64,000 bases of DNA from Roseateles aquatilis (GTDB lineage Bacteria; Pseudomonadota; Gammaproteobacteria; Burkholderiales; Burkholderiaceae_C), in assembly GCF_002205645.1 (NCBI RefSeq), contig NZ_NIOF01000003.1, forward strand, positions 62,001 to 126,000, in the 5' to 3' direction. Shown here piece by piece: positions 25,173-33,867 of the stretch. The notes below the pieces were generated by a model, which worked only from the letters and a program-made list of their open reading frames with translations, ran no database searches and was not told the DNA's origin. The translations under genes were made by a program, and so were the position numbers. The first letter of the stretch is position 1. Every line of letters begins with the position of its first letter.

Positions 25173-27188
25173 TCAGGACGCCTTGGGTGACGCGCGCCGC
25201 TTGCGCGGCGCCGGGCGTTTGCCCGTCGAAGATTCGACAGGCAGTGTGCCCTTGCAGTCTGGGTAGCGGCTGCACGACCAAAAGATGCCGCTCTTGCCGG
25301 TGCGCTGGCGCATCGGCGACGTGCACAACGGGCAGGCCGGCGTCGGCGGCAGCTTGAGGGACAACCTGGTGCCGCGGTGCTGCTGGACCAACTGCGTGAT
25401 CCAGGCCGACTGCTTCTCGATAAAGGTGTCCAGCGTCATCTGGCCGGCCTCGATCATGTCCAGCGCCTGCTCCCAGATCGCCGTGGTGCCCGGATCGGCA
25501 ATCGCCACCGGCACCGCATCGATCAGCGTGAAGGCCGCATCCGACGCGCGGATGGCGCGGCCTTTCTTCAGCAGATAGCTACGGCCCAGCAGGCCGTTGA
25601 TGATGCTGGCGCGCGTGGCTTCGGTGCCGATACCCGTCGTTTCCTTGAGCTTCTGCTTCAGTCGCGGGTCGGTCACCAACTTGGCAACACCCTTCATGGC
25701 CTTGATCAGTTCGCCCTGGGTGTAGGGCTTGGGTGGCAAGGTCTTCAGCGCCTTCATCTCAACTTGCTCGACGCCGCACGGCATGCCGCTGGTCAGCGGC
25801 GGCAGGATCTGACCGCGCTGCGCCGGCTCATCATCCGACTTCTCCGGACCAGCATTGACCAACGCCAGGCGCCAGCCAGGCACGACCACCTGCTTGCCGG
25901 TCGCCTGCAGTGGCTGGCCACCGCTGGTCAACACCGCTGTGGTCCGATCGAACTCATGGTGCGGCAGGAACTGCGCCAGGTAGTGGGACCGGATCAGGCC
26001 GTACACCGCCTGTTCCTTCTCCGACATGGCTGAAAGCCGGGTGGGTTCCAGCGTCGGGATGATGCCGTGGTGAGCCGTCACCTTGTCGTCATTCCACGCG
26101 CGTGAACGTTGGCTGCGGTCCAGCTTATCGATTAGCGGTCGCAGGCCGGGATCGGTGGCGAGCAAGGCACCGAGGACGGCCGGCACTTCGGCCAGCATGC
26201 TTTCGGGCAGGTAGCCCGAGTCGGAGCGTGGATAGGTCGTCGCCTTGTGCGTTTCGTACAGCGCCTGGGCAATGTCCAGCGTCTCCTGCACATCGAGGCC
26301 GAGCTGGCGCGAACACACTTCCTGCAAGGTACCCAGGTCGAACGGCAGCGGTGCGGCTTCCCGCACGCGCTCGGTCTCGACCGACACCACCCGCGCCTCG
26401 CGGTCGGCGCGGATACGATCGGCTGCGTGCTGCGCCACCGGCTGCTGGAGGCAGCGTCCCGCCGCATCGGAGGTGCTGTCGGGCGGCAGCCAATGGGCGC
26501 CGAAGGAGTGGCCCGACTGAGCCAGCAAGACCTCGACCGTCCAGTACGGCACGGATACGAACCTAGCGATCTCGCGGTCGCGGTCGACCACCAGGCGCAG
26601 CGTGGGGGTCTGTACCCGACCGACCGACAGCACGCCCGAGTAGCCGGCTTGGCGTCCGAGCACGGTGAACAGCCGACTCAGGTTCATGCCGATCAGCCAG
26701 TCGGCACGCGAGCGGGCCAGGGCCGAGTAGTACAACGACAGCGTCTCGGCCGAAGGCTTCAACGCGCCCAGCGCTTTGCGGATCGATGCATCGTTGAGCG
26801 CCGACAGCCACAGCCGCTGGATTGGGCCGCGGTAGCTGCACAGGTCGAGGATTTCGCGGGCGATCATTTCGCCTTCGCGATCGGCGTCGGTGGCGATCAC
26901 CAACTCGCTCGCTTGGGCGACGAGGTGCTTGACCACCTTGAATTGCGCTGCGACCGAAGCCTTGACCTCGACGCGCCAGCGCTCGGGAATGATAGGTAGT
27001 TGCTCGATGGACCAGCGCTTGTACTGCTCGCCGTAGCCTTCGGGCGGAACCGCTTCGATCAGATGGCCGATGCACCAGGTCACGACGGTACCCGAACCGC
27101 TGTAGCAGCCGGAACCTCGCTGGCCGGCGCCCAGCACGCGGGCGATGTCCTTGCCTTGCGAAGGCTTCTCGCACAGGAACACGCGCAT
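25173..27188 (-). CDS. topB: DNA topoisomerase III (type IA) of the ICE
   Basis: A 671-residue type IA topoisomerase, related to TraE/TopB proteins of conjugative elements, which relaxes or decatenates DNA during ICE processing. It has a TOPRIM domain with DADREGE (D101, D103, E105), SRADWLIGMNLSRL near 160-173, GVLSVGRVQTPTL near 185-197 and the catalytic tyrosine in HKATTYPRSDSGYL (Y319). A C-terminal four-Cys zinc finger (CPLC...CSRYPDC) and a basic tail finish the protein. Start at 27188 behind GGAGG. A 15-bp palindrome lies 214 bases upstream. Confidence 0.95.
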   Translation of the reverse strand: MRVFLCEKPSQGKDIARVLGAGQRGSGCYSGSGTVVTWCIGHLIEAVPPEGYGEQYKRWSIEQLPIIPERWRVEVKASVAAQFKVVKHLVAQASELVIATDADREGEMIAREILDLCSYRGPIQRLWLSALNDASIRKALGALKPSAETLSLYYSALARSRADWLIGMNLSRLFTVLGRQAGYSGVLSVGRVQTPTLRLVVDRDREIARFVSVPYWTVEVLLAQSGHSFGAHWLPPDSTSDAAGRCLQQPVAQHAADRIRADREARVVSVETERVREAAPLPFDLGTLQEVCSRQLGLDVQETLDIAQALYETHKATTYPRSDSGYLPESMLAEVPAVLGALLATDPGLRPLIDKLDRSQRSRAWNDDKVTAHHGIIPTLEPTRLSAMSEKEQAVYGLIRSHYLAQFLPHHEFDRTTAVLTSGGQPLQATGKQVVVPGWRLALVNAGPEKSDDEPAQRGQILPPLTSGMPCGVEQVEMKALKTLPPKPYTQGELIKAMKGVAKLVTDPRLKQKLKETTGIGTEATRASIINGLLGRSYLLKKGRAIRASDAAFTLIDAVPVAIADPGTTAIWEQALDMIEAGQMTLDTFIEKQSAWITQLVQQHRGTRLSLKLPPTPACPLCTSPMRQRTGKSGIFWSCSRYPDCKGTLPVESSTGKRPAPRKRRASPKAS

Positions 27189-27468
27189 GGAGCCTCCTCG
27201 GATACGTGCTGTTGATCGGATGGACGACAGCATGTCCGCGCAGGGAGAACTCGACAGCAAGGAAGCGGAACGGGATGGACACCGATTTGTGTGGACGACA
27301 GGAAAACGCCGCCCGCAGCGGTGTGGGCAGGTCGCTGCGGAAGGCGTTACGGAAGCGTCGTGTCGGGAGGGCGACTGGAAGCCGATGGACGTCGATGACG
27401 CTATCCCCAGGGGATAACTGGTGCATGGCGGGCGGTTGACGGTTGCTACAGCCGCCCTCGAAGGACAT
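27189..27468. other. 280-bp intergenic region upstream of topB
   Basis: No gene. It contains the palindrome at 27402-27416 directly after the ssb stop and a moderately AT-richer stretch at 27205-27300, the likely topB promoter region; no clear -35/-10 pair stands out. Confidence 0.5.
27402..27416. promoter_or_regulatory. Palindromic site TATCCCC-A-GGGGATA, copy 1
   Basis: Perfect 7-1-7 palindrome upstream of topB. Two further copies with a T centre lie at 29378-29392 and 30413-30427. All three sit in gaps before leftward genes of the processing cluster, so a shared regulator or partition protein is likely. Confidence 0.7.
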
Positions 27469-27852
27469 CTATTGGCCGGCGGCCGGCTTGGTGCCGAGCA
27501 CCACCGCCTCGACGCGATACGGCAGGATGCCCACACGCCTGGCCTCGATCTTGAACGTGACCCGTTCGTTCTCGTCGGCATCCTCCCACTCGTCGCGCAC
27601 CGTGCGGCCATCGACCAGTACGCGCATGCCTTTCTGGTAGAGACTGGCCCAGTGCTCGGCATCGCGATGCCACAGTTCCACCGGCGCCCAAAAGCCGCCG
27701 CGGTCCTCGTATTCACCGTCCTTCTTCGGCACCGGGTTGTCGAAGTAGACGTTCAGGCGCAGCAGACGCCGCGGTTCGTCGTTGCCGTTGGTGAACTCGC
27801 GGTACTCGGGCGCAGAACCGATGTTGCCTTCGCCGCTGAAATGCGTGCTCAT
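27469..27852 (-). CDS. ssb: Single-stranded DNA-binding protein (ICE type)
   Basis: A 127-residue OB-fold protein: MSTHFSGEGNIGSAPEYREF at the start, then RRLLRLNVYFDNPVPKK, FWAPVELWHRDAEHWASLYQKGMRVLVDG and a basic RVTFKIEARRVGIL strand. This is the SSB layout without the usual acidic C-terminal tip of chromosomal SSB. It protects transferred or replicating ICE single strands. It overlaps the upstream gene by ATGA and ends the small operon PFL_4669-PFL_4670-ssb. Confidence 0.92.
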   Translation of the reverse strand: MSTHFSGEGNIGSAPEYREFTNGNDEPRRLLRLNVYFDNPVPKKDGEYEDRGGFWAPVELWHRDAEHWASLYQKGMRVLVDGRTVRDEWEDADENERVTFKIEARRVGILPYRVEAVVLGTKPAAGQ

Positions 27853-28400
27853 GGTGCCTCCTGTCGCGTGGTGGGTTGGATCGAAACGCCGTGCCCGTGG
27901 TGGACACGGCGCAGGTAGACCGCCTCGGCCTGGGACATCTTGTCGGCGCATTCCAGGGCCTGGCGGGCAATGCTGTGAGTCAGGCTGATCTGCATGTTCA
28001 GCGCGATGCGCTGCAGCTCCATCGCGTAGAGATCGTCGACCAGGCGATCGGGCGTGGACGGGCTGGCGATGAGGTGCTGCCACAGCGTCACACCCATGCT
28101 GGACCGGTCGAGGTTGCGCCAGCGCAGGAAGGTCGTGCCTGCGCCAGTGGTCTGCTGAGCCAGTTGCGAGCCGAGCAGGTTGAAGGGGTAGGTGCGTGCC
28201 TGCGGCAGCACTCGTCTCATCGCCAGCGCGATCAAGTCGTCGCGCAGCGCCATGCATTGGCTGGCCCAGGCCTCCAGACTTCCCTTACCTTTAAAAGGCT
28301 TCAAAAGGCCTTTTAGGTAGGCGGCGTGTTCCAGTCGCTGGAAGTCGGGCTGTTCCAGCGGCATGAAGTGTCGAGGCGCCGCGGAGGATTGCGCCGTCAT
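27849..28400 (-). CDS. DUF3158 (PFL_4670-type) ICE protein
   Basis: A 183-residue soluble helical protein. Characteristic parts are MPLEQPDFQRLEHAAYLKGLLKPFKGKGSLE (about 13-43), NLLGSQLAQQTTGAGTTFLRWRN and a C-terminal helix. It is always found between the PFL_4669 gene and ssb in this ICE family; here it overlaps both by ATGA. The role is presumed to be ICE DNA replication or processing. It contains a noticeably AT-rich AAAAGGCTTCAAAAGGCC stretch at about 28292-28311. Confidence 0.87.
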   Translation of the reverse strand: MTAQSSAAPRHFMPLEQPDFQRLEHAAYLKGLLKPFKGKGSLEAWASQCMALRDDLIALAMRRVLPQARTYPFNLLGSQLAQQTTGAGTTFLRWRNLDRSSMGVTLWQHLIASPSTPDRLVDDLYAMELQRIALNMQISLTHSIARQALECADKMSQAEAVYLRRVHHGHGVSIQPTTRQEAP

Positions 28401-29254
28401 GCTGGTGCATCCCCATCGGTGGATTCGGTCGCCTTGGCGGACTTCCTCGACCTCTTGGGTTTGTCGGGCTTGGCGGTGTCCTCGTCCGTCGCAACGGCTT
28501 CGGCCTCGTCCGCGGTTGCCGCCGGTGTGCTGGCCCTGGCCTCGGCAGGTTCGCGCTGCATGGCGGTCAGTGGAGTGCGGCGCACCAAGGGCGGCGCGAA
28601 GCGCGAGCGGTGTGTGCCTTCGAGCACCTCCTGCGGCAGCGGCCCGTATTTCTCCAGTGCGACACGCGCCGCGGCGTTGTTCGCAGCGAAGTCATCGCGC
28701 TGGGTGCCGGAATAGCGGTACTGCTGGGCCAGCGAGAACAGGCTGCGCAAGGCGTGCGCGCCATCGTTGAGCCAGCGCTCCAAGGTGCTGCGGTCGATCA
28801 GCGCCGTGTGGTGGGCCAGGATCAGCTTGCGGGCCAGGTCGTCGTAGTCGGCCAGCAGGTAGACCGCCATGAAGCCGAGCTGTGCATTCACGAACAGCGG
28901 CAGCTTCACCGGCTGCACGTTCATGTTCTCGCCCAGCGACAGCGCTGGCGGCACGTCGGCCAGGGCCTGATCCACCTGTTCGCGCAGGGTCTGCAGGCGG
29001 GTCTTGGTGTCGGCGAGCTTGTCTTCGATCCGCAACATCCACCAGTCCGAGTACGGGTCGTCCTGCTCGGCGCCGCGCTTCATCTTGTTCATGGCGCCGA
29101 TGAAGCCGTTGAGTCCGATGATGCCGGGGCGCCCCTCGGTCGGCGCACGGCCGTGCCAGATGCGCGAAGCGTGGTGCGTGTGCAGCGTCAGCGACATCGC
29201 GCTGCGCAGCGATCCGAGATTCAGTTGCAGGGGTTCTGTGCGTTCGTTGGCCAT
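28397..29254 (-). CDS. ICE protein TIGR03761 (PFL_4669) family
   Basis: A 285-residue protein with the family start LNLGSLRSAMSLTLHTHHASRIWHGR (about 12-37), then GIIGLNGFIGAMNKMKRGAEQDDPYSDWWML, LFVNAQLGFMAVYLLADYDDLARKLILAHHTALI and a variable Ala/Lys/Asp-rich tail. It is a universal marker of the processing cluster in PFGI-1/ICEclc-type elements; biochemical function unknown. The palindromic site copy 2 lies 124 bases upstream of its start. Confidence 0.9.
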   Translation of the reverse strand: MANERTEPLQLNLGSLRSAMSLTLHTHHASRIWHGRAPTEGRPGIIGLNGFIGAMNKMKRGAEQDDPYSDWWMLRIEDKLADTKTRLQTLREQVDQALADVPPALSLGENMNVQPVKLPLFVNAQLGFMAVYLLADYDDLARKLILAHHTALIDRSTLERWLNDGAHALRSLFSLAQQYRYSGTQRDDFAANNAAARVALEKYGPLPQEVLEGTHRSRFAPPLVRRTPLTAMQREPAEARASTPAATADEAEAVATDEDTAKPDKPKRSRKSAKATESTDGDAPA

Positions 29255-29375
29255 GGGAGCGACTCGCGGTGAAGGGGCGAGTCGCCAGCATCGGCATCGG
29301 CCGGAAGGCTGTCAGTCAACAAACCGCAGCCCATGCGCGCCCGGTTTTGTTCCGCACGGAAGGCTGTGAGTGCCG

Positions 29376-29394
29376 GCTATCCCCTGGGGATAGC
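29376..29394. promoter_or_regulatory. Palindromic site TATCCCC-T-GGGGATA, copy 2 (19-bp perfect)
   Basis: GCTATCCCCTGGGGATAGC is a perfect 19-bp palindrome in the gap between the OST-HTH stop (29444) and the PFL_4669 start (29254), the longest of the three copies. Confidence 0.72.
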
Positions 29395-29443
29395 TAGGCG
29401 AAGTTGTTCGCGGCTCGCGCGGAGGTGAGACCGCGTTGCGGGG

Positions 29444-30304
29444 CTATGCCTCGCGAGGTCTGTACCAGGCGGCCCGTTGCCCCTCCACCTCACGGTAGCG
29501 AAGCTCGAACAGGCGGCACTCGTGCACCACCTGCCGCCAACTGCTGCAGCCGTACTTGGCTGGAAGCTGCTCGGGATGCCGGTCCGCGATCCAGCGGCCA
29601 GCGGCGACGATGGGTGTCCAGCCCTCGACGGCCAACTGCGCGGCGGCCTCGCGCAGCGCGCGAACGATGCCGGCGGCCGGCCAGTCCACCGTGCCGTCCG
29701 GCGCGATGCCATTGACCACCAGGTCGTGGAACACATCCGACTGGACGAACTCCGCTGCCAGGCGCCGCGCCTGATCCATGTGCTCGGCCCAGCCGCGCAG
29801 CTGCTCGAAGTGTTGATCGATGCGCGTGTAGGCGGAACCGAGTTCGTCCTGTGCAGCGCGGCACCCGTCCACGGTCCATAGATCGTGCTGGTCGATGAAG
29901 TGGTGCACCAAGGTGTTGCGCAGCGAGACCAGGTCTTTGAGGTCGGCCTGGGTCTTGGCGTAGTCCTGCGCAGACAGGCTCAGTTGCACGCGCGTGCGAA
30001 AGGAAATCACGTCGCCGGGAAGATCGTCGTCGCGTTCCTTGCCACCATTTCCATCGGTGACGACATACGAACCAAACAGTTGTCCGACCAACGTGCCCAG
30101 GGTCTTGGTCGCGGCATCTTCGATCCGCGCTGCGCGAATGGCCTCCTGCGAATGCGCCGGGCCTGAAATCTCGTGGTGCGCCACGATGGCTTTCATGAGG
30201 CGCTCGTATTGTTGAAGGCGCAACAGGCACCTGCCCAGCAAGCGCTGAACGTCTCGCTGTAGTGGTTGCAGTGCGTTTGTGACGGGGGAAGTCGTCATGT
30301 CCAT
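29444..30304 (-). CDS. OST-HTH/LOTUS-domain ICE protein
   Basis: A 286-residue protein. The N-terminal helical region (about 1-150) includes CLLRLQQYERLMKAIVAHHEISG and SLRNTLVHHFIDQHDLW, reminiscent of HEPN-type four-helix proteins. The C-terminal part (about 215-280: LAVEGWTPIVAAGRWIADRHPEQLPAKYG, SWRQVVHE, LFELRYRE) is the OST-HTH/LOTUS RNA-binding-like module. It is conserved in this ICE class upstream of PFL_4669. RNA binding is a family property; its role in the ICE is unknown. Starts at 30304 or 30298 are equally possible. Confidence 0.82.
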   Translation of the reverse strand: MDMTTSPVTNALQPLQRDVQRLLGRCLLRLQQYERLMKAIVAHHEISGPAHSQEAIRAARIEDAATKTLGTLVGQLFGSYVVTDGNGGKERDDDLPGDVISFRTRVQLSLSAQDYAKTQADLKDLVSLRNTLVHHFIDQHDLWTVDGCRAAQDELGSAYTRIDQHFEQLRGWAEHMDQARRLAAEFVQSDVFHDLVVNGIAPDGTVDWPAAGIVRALREAAAQLAVEGWTPIVAAGRWIADRHPEQLPAKYGCSSWRQVVHECRLFELRYREVEGQRAAWYRPREA

Positions 30305-30412
30305 CGTCGGCCGGGCTCGTGCGTGGCTGTCCTCGTCTGATTCACAGGCGACAGTTTCGCCTGTCGTTCGGCGGGCGGCAATCGAGCACGGCGGAAGGGT
30401 GTCTGTTCCAGC

Positions 30413-30427
30413 TATCCCCTGGGGATA
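30413..30427. promoter_or_regulatory. Palindromic site TATCCCC-T-GGGGATA, copy 3
   Basis: Perfect 7-1-7 palindrome, eight bases after the STY4528-type stop and 109 bases before the OST-HTH start. Confidence 0.7.
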
Positions 30428-30434
30428 GTCAACA

Positions 30435-31628
30435 TCAGCGTTCACGCAAGGCTTCTCGGAGCTGTGCCAGGTAGGCACGTGCCACCTCGGGGTCAGCCAC
30501 ACGGGATGCCGGCGGTGACGATGGCGCAGGTGGCGGGGGCGCTGGCGGCGCCGATGCACTTTCTCCGGCCCAGGCCTTGAACTCCCCGCGGATCGCCTTC
30601 TGGATGATGCCAAACAGGTAGCCGGCCGGGTTGCGTACCGCGCTGTTGCGGCAGCGTGCCGCCCACTCGTCGAGAACGGCCTGCCGCTGCGCCTCGTCCA
30701 CCTGCTGCAGCGCCACCAGCGCGCCGGCCTGCTGTTCGTCCTTCAAGCGCAGGAAACGCTCGGGCAGCCGCAGGTTCTGCAAGACCCTCGCGCGCGGTAC
30801 TGTACGTACTTCATTTATACGATCATTACGTACTGTACGGTCCTCCTTCGGAATCCGAAGAGAGCCGTCCAGCGCGGGTTTCGGCCCTGCTTCGGATTCC
30901 GAAGACGGGCGCGCGCCATTCCGAAGCAGGGCTTCCTGGCCTTCTTCGGATTCGTGGTCCGCACCCTCCTGTGGATAACTCCCCGTCGTCCAGCCATGCC
31001 GCGCCATGCGCTGTGCCAGCACCTGCAAGCGCGTCGGCAGCGTGCGCCCGCTGAGCAGCGGGTCTTCGGCGATCTCCCGCAGGGTGTTCATGCCCACGAC
31101 CTGCACCGCCTTCGCCGCGTGCGTGAGCGCCTGGCTCACCAGGCCCAGGTAGTCGGGGTCGAGTTGCATCGCCTCGAAGGGCGACAGCGGTTCGTCGTGC
31201 AGCACGTAGAGGTTGCCTTGGATACGGCCGGTCTTGGGATCGCGCCGCCGCCGCACCAGGCTGAGCCAGCGCGTCAGCCGCAGCAGCGTCAAGGCGCGCG
31301 CCACGGTCTCGTGCGAGGCTTGCGCCGCGCAGGGCATGGACGCCAGATAGGGGCGGAGCTGGTCGTAGGTGGGAAAGGCAGTCACGCCGTCGTCGTTGAG
31401 CTGCAAGCGGAACACCTGCCAGGCGTTTCGCTCCAGCGGCGTCAGGCGCCGGTCGAGGAACAGCGCGCGCGGGACGCTCTCGTGCCGGTTGCCGCTGTAG
31501 AGAAAGCCGTCCTGGCTCGGCGCCGTGCCCTGCGCCGGTTCCTTCGGCTCAAGGTGCCGCAGCGCCTCGTCGAACAACATCGACAGCGCAACCGGGCCAT
31601 CGCGCCGTGGTGCGCTGCCCGTGGTCAT
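30435..31628 (-). CDS. STY4528-type ICE/pathogenicity-island replication protein
   Basis: A 397-residue protein with the family landmarks HESVPRALFLDRRLTPLERNAWQVFRLQLND (about 50-80), YDQLRPYLAS, RALTLLRLTRWLSLVRRRRDPKTGRIQGNLYVLHDEP and a C-terminal NPAGYLFGIIQKAIRGEFKAWA. These resemble replication-initiator-like winged-helix regions. Between them lies a variable Glu/Arg linker whose DNA (30797-30953) is packed with repeats and unusually AT-rich. It is followed by three palindrome-bearing intergenic gaps and preceded by DUF2857 (2-base gap). Confidence 0.85.
   Translation of the reverse strand: MTTGSAPRRDGPVALSMLFDEALRHLEPKEPAQGTAPSQDGFLYSGNRHESVPRALFLDRRLTPLERNAWQVFRLQLNDDGVTAFPTYDQLRPYLASMPCAAQASHETVARALTLLRLTRWLSLVRRRRDPKTGRIQGNLYVLHDEPLSPFEAMQLDPDYLGLVSQALTHAAKAVQVVGMNTLREIAEDPLLSGRTLPTRLQVLAQRMARHGWTTGSYPQEGADHESEEGQEALLRNGARPSSESEAGPKPALDGSLRIPKEDRTVRNDRINEVRTVPRARVLQNLRLPERFLRLKDEQQAGALVALQQVDEAQRQAVLDEWAARCRNSAVRNPAGYLFGIIQKAIRGEFKAWAGESASAPPAPPPPAPSSPPASRVADPEVARAYLAQLREALRER
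30797..30953. repeat. AT-rich repeat cluster inside the STY4528-type gene
   Basis: Direct repeats GTACTGTACG at 30797-30806 and 30830-30839 flank an AT-rich spacer. Then palindromes CTTCGGAATCCGAAG (30846-30860) and CTTCGGATTCCGAAG (30890-30904) follow, with half-site-like copies ATTCCGAAG (30918-30926) and CTTCGGATTC (30944-30953). The clustered pattern in the linker of a replication gene resembles iteron-type binding sites. Confidence 0.75.
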
Positions 31629-31630
31629 GG

Positions 31631-32191
31631 CTACACCAGCCCCTGGTCGATCCAGTTCCGTATCGCCGACCAGATCACCGACATGGGCAGGGTCATGGCC
31701 TCGGCCAGGTCCATGGTCAGCGCCAGCATCGCCATGTCGTCGGTCAGGGCGATATGGCGCTCGGCGACGCCGGCCTTCCAGCGCTCCCACAAGGCCACGT
31801 CCTGCGCCTCGTCGAGCACCGGATGCCGGCCCTTGCGCTTGGGCAGCCCGAGGATGTCGCGGCGCAGCGCCACTTCCTGATGCGTGAGGCCGTAGAACTT
31901 GCTGACCATCTCCGTGCTCGCCCCCAGGCGCAGCATGCGGTCCACCGTGGCGATCTCCCGCTCCACGTCGTGCACCTGGCTCAGCAGCCGCTTCAACACT
32001 TCCCGGTTCACCGACACCGAGCACCACGACACCGTGGCATTCACCAGCATGCTCACGAGTTCGGGGTGCTTCAGCGCATCCAGCTCCTCCTCGCCGAAGC
32101 CCATGGCCTTGCAGCGGCGCAACTGGCCGTTGCGCAGGTCATGCAGGGCCTGGGCGATCACGGCCTGGTTGAGCGGGTGCGGTGCCGACAT
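31631..32191 (-). CDS. DUF2857 protein, ICE regulator candidate
   Basis: A 186-residue protein: MSAPHPLNQAVIAQALHDLRNGQLRRC, then FGEEELDALKHPELVSMLV and LRLGASTEMVSKFYGLTHQEVALRRDILGL, a helix-turn-helix-like segment at about 105-130 as in FlhC-type proteins. DUF2857 genes sit at this place in ICEclc-type elements, where a neighbouring regulator pair switches on late transfer genes; equivalence is an inference from order. GGAGGC lies before its start and the gene runs into STY4528. Confidence 0.78.
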   Translation of the reverse strand: MSAPHPLNQAVIAQALHDLRNGQLRRCKAMGFGEEELDALKHPELVSMLVNATVSWCSVSVNREVLKRLLSQVHDVEREIATVDRMLRLGASTEMVSKFYGLTHQEVALRRDILGLPKRKGRHPVLDEAQDVALWERWKAGVAERHIALTDDMAMLALTMDLAEAMTLPMSVIWSAIRNWIDQGLV

Positions 32192-32208
32192 ACGGGAGCC
32201 TCCTGCGC

Positions 32209-33867
32209 TCAGGATTCCTGGCCCGCTACGCCGGCTTCCTGGTCCAGCAGCCGGCGCGCCAGACGCAGCAGACGGAACAGCTTCACCAGTGCAGCATCGC
32301 TCAGGCGTGTGGCCGAGCCGCCGTGGCCATGCAGCAGCGCCGCCAGCTCGTCGGCCAGCCGCGCGCGGTCCAATCCGTTCGCGGAGGGCGGAGCCGCACT
32401 CAGCGCATGCAGCAGGGTCAGCACCGCCCGCGCGAACGCCGGCAGCGCCTTCGCCTGGCCCACAACTGGCGCCACGCAGACGAAGCCGATGCCGCCGTCG
32501 CTGGCCTCGATGTGATCGGCTACCGCCGCTTCCCCGGCGATCTCGCGCGCGAACTGCGCGATGTGCACGCGCAGGCGATCCGGTACGTCCAGCCCCGGCT
32601 CGACGTACCAAACGTCCGAGATGGGATAGAGCCCGCCGACCTGCACGGGGATCGCGCGCAGCGCATCGGCCTCGAAGTCGGGCAGCTTGTCGCCGAGCTG
32701 GTCCGCGACCATCCGCTGGATGGACTGCAGGCGGTCGGTGGTCGGTGCCGGTGTCACGATGTGCCCTTGCAGGCGCTCGTCGCGTTGCCCGTGTTGGTCC
32801 TCCGGCGCTTCGGGCGATGCAGGCGGTGTCGCTGCTGGCGCCGCAGGCGCGACCGGCGTGGTGTCGCGCGGCACAGACGAGACGGGTGGCTGCTGAGACG
32901 CGGAGACCTGCGGGGGAGGAGCAGCAGGCACGACAGGCGCTGCAGGTGGCGTCGGCGCCGCCGGTTCGCTGGTCAGCGCACGCTGGCGGCTTTCGCTGTC
33001 GTTGATCTCCAGCGCCAGCGTGTCGTAGTCCGCCTCCAGCAACTCGGCCATCTGGCCCACCAGCTCGTCCTGCACTCGCTGCGGCGAGAAGTCGTCCGGC
33101 TGTGTGTCGAACTGCGTCAGCACGTCCTGAAACAAGGTGGCGAAGTCCACGGCCACGGTGCGGCCCAGCGCACGCCGCTCCCAGGTGCGCTCGCACGCCT
33201 TGCGCAGCACCGCGAGCCGGTCCACCTGATGCCGGCCCAATCCGCCGTACAACAGCGTCGGGATCGCCGGCAGCAGATAGCGCACCGCATCGTTCATGCG
33301 GCTGATGTGTGACTGCGGCACCGGATAGCCGTCGGCAGTCAGCCGCCGCGCGAGTTCGCTCTGCGACAGCGCCTGGCCGCTTTCCTGCTCGTAGAACTCG
33401 CGCGCCTTCTCGATGCCCAAGGCCCGCTCGATGAAGGTCAGCCCGCCGCGCAGCTCGTTCTCGGCCAGATGTCCGGTCAGCGCCACGATTTCGCCGCGGG
33501 CCGGCCACGGGCGGAACAGGCACGCAATGCGGAAGAAGCGTTCCTCCTTGGTCTCGCTCCACAACTCGCGCAGGATCGCCAGCCGCGTATTGCCGCCGTT
33601 GCGAATGATGTAGTGCGCCTCGCCCGGCCTGCGCGTGATCGCGGGGGGCGCGTCGAGCCCGCGTTCGCGGATGGACGCCTTGATCTCCGCATAGGCCGGG
33701 TTGCGCGTCACGCGCGGGTCGTGGTCGTAGGGCCGCAACTGGTCCAGCGTCACCGCCATCGGCGTGTCGGCGATGGGGTCGCTCAAGGTCGCGGCCGAAG
33801 GGCCGCTGCGCTCGAAACCGGTGGCCAGCAGCTTGGCAGCCATGTCCTGCGGCGTCAGCTCAGCCAC
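32209..33867 (-). CDS. parB: ParB family protein, PFGI-1-class ICE (TIGR03764)
   Basis: A 552-residue ParB-like protein. The N-terminal ParB/sulfiredoxin fold contains DQLRPYDHDPRVTRNPAYAEI and YIIRNGGNTRLAILRELW (about 35-110). A KorB/ParB-type helix-turn-helix has SQSELARRLTADGYPVPQSHISRMNDAV near 180-207. A Pro/Ala-rich linker (about 295-365) leads to a second C-terminal domain ending in a Leu/Arg helix. I choose the GTG at 33867, which overlaps the HicA-like gene by eight bases and has AGGAGA six bases upstream. It should maintain the excised or replicating ICE and may also regulate. Confidence 0.9.
   Translation of the reverse strand: MAELTPQDMAAKLLATGFERSGPSAATLSDPIADTPMAVTLDQLRPYDHDPRVTRNPAYAEIKASIRERGLDAPPAITRRPGEAHYIIRNGGNTRLAILRELWSETKEERFFRIACLFRPWPARGEIVALTGHLAENELRGGLTFIERALGIEKAREFYEQESGQALSQSELARRLTADGYPVPQSHISRMNDAVRYLLPAIPTLLYGGLGRHQVDRLAVLRKACERTWERRALGRTVAVDFATLFQDVLTQFDTQPDDFSPQRVQDELVGQMAELLEADYDTLALEINDSESRQRALTSEPAAPTPPAAPVVPAAPPPQVSASQQPPVSSVPRDTTPVAPAAPAATPPASPEAPEDQHGQRDERLQGHIVTPAPTTDRLQSIQRMVADQLGDKLPDFEADALRAIPVQVGGLYPISDVWYVEPGLDVPDRLRVHIAQFAREIAGEAAVADHIEASDGGIGFVCVAPVVGQAKALPAFARAVLTLLHALSAAPPSANGLDRARLADELAALLHGHGGSATRLSDAALVKLFRLLRLARRLLDQEAGVAGQES

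Noticed and set aside
24883-25326. Minus-strand small gene overlapping the end of topB
   Set aside because: Overlaps the topB zinc-finger coding region and the inverted repeat; no ribosome-binding site or domain.
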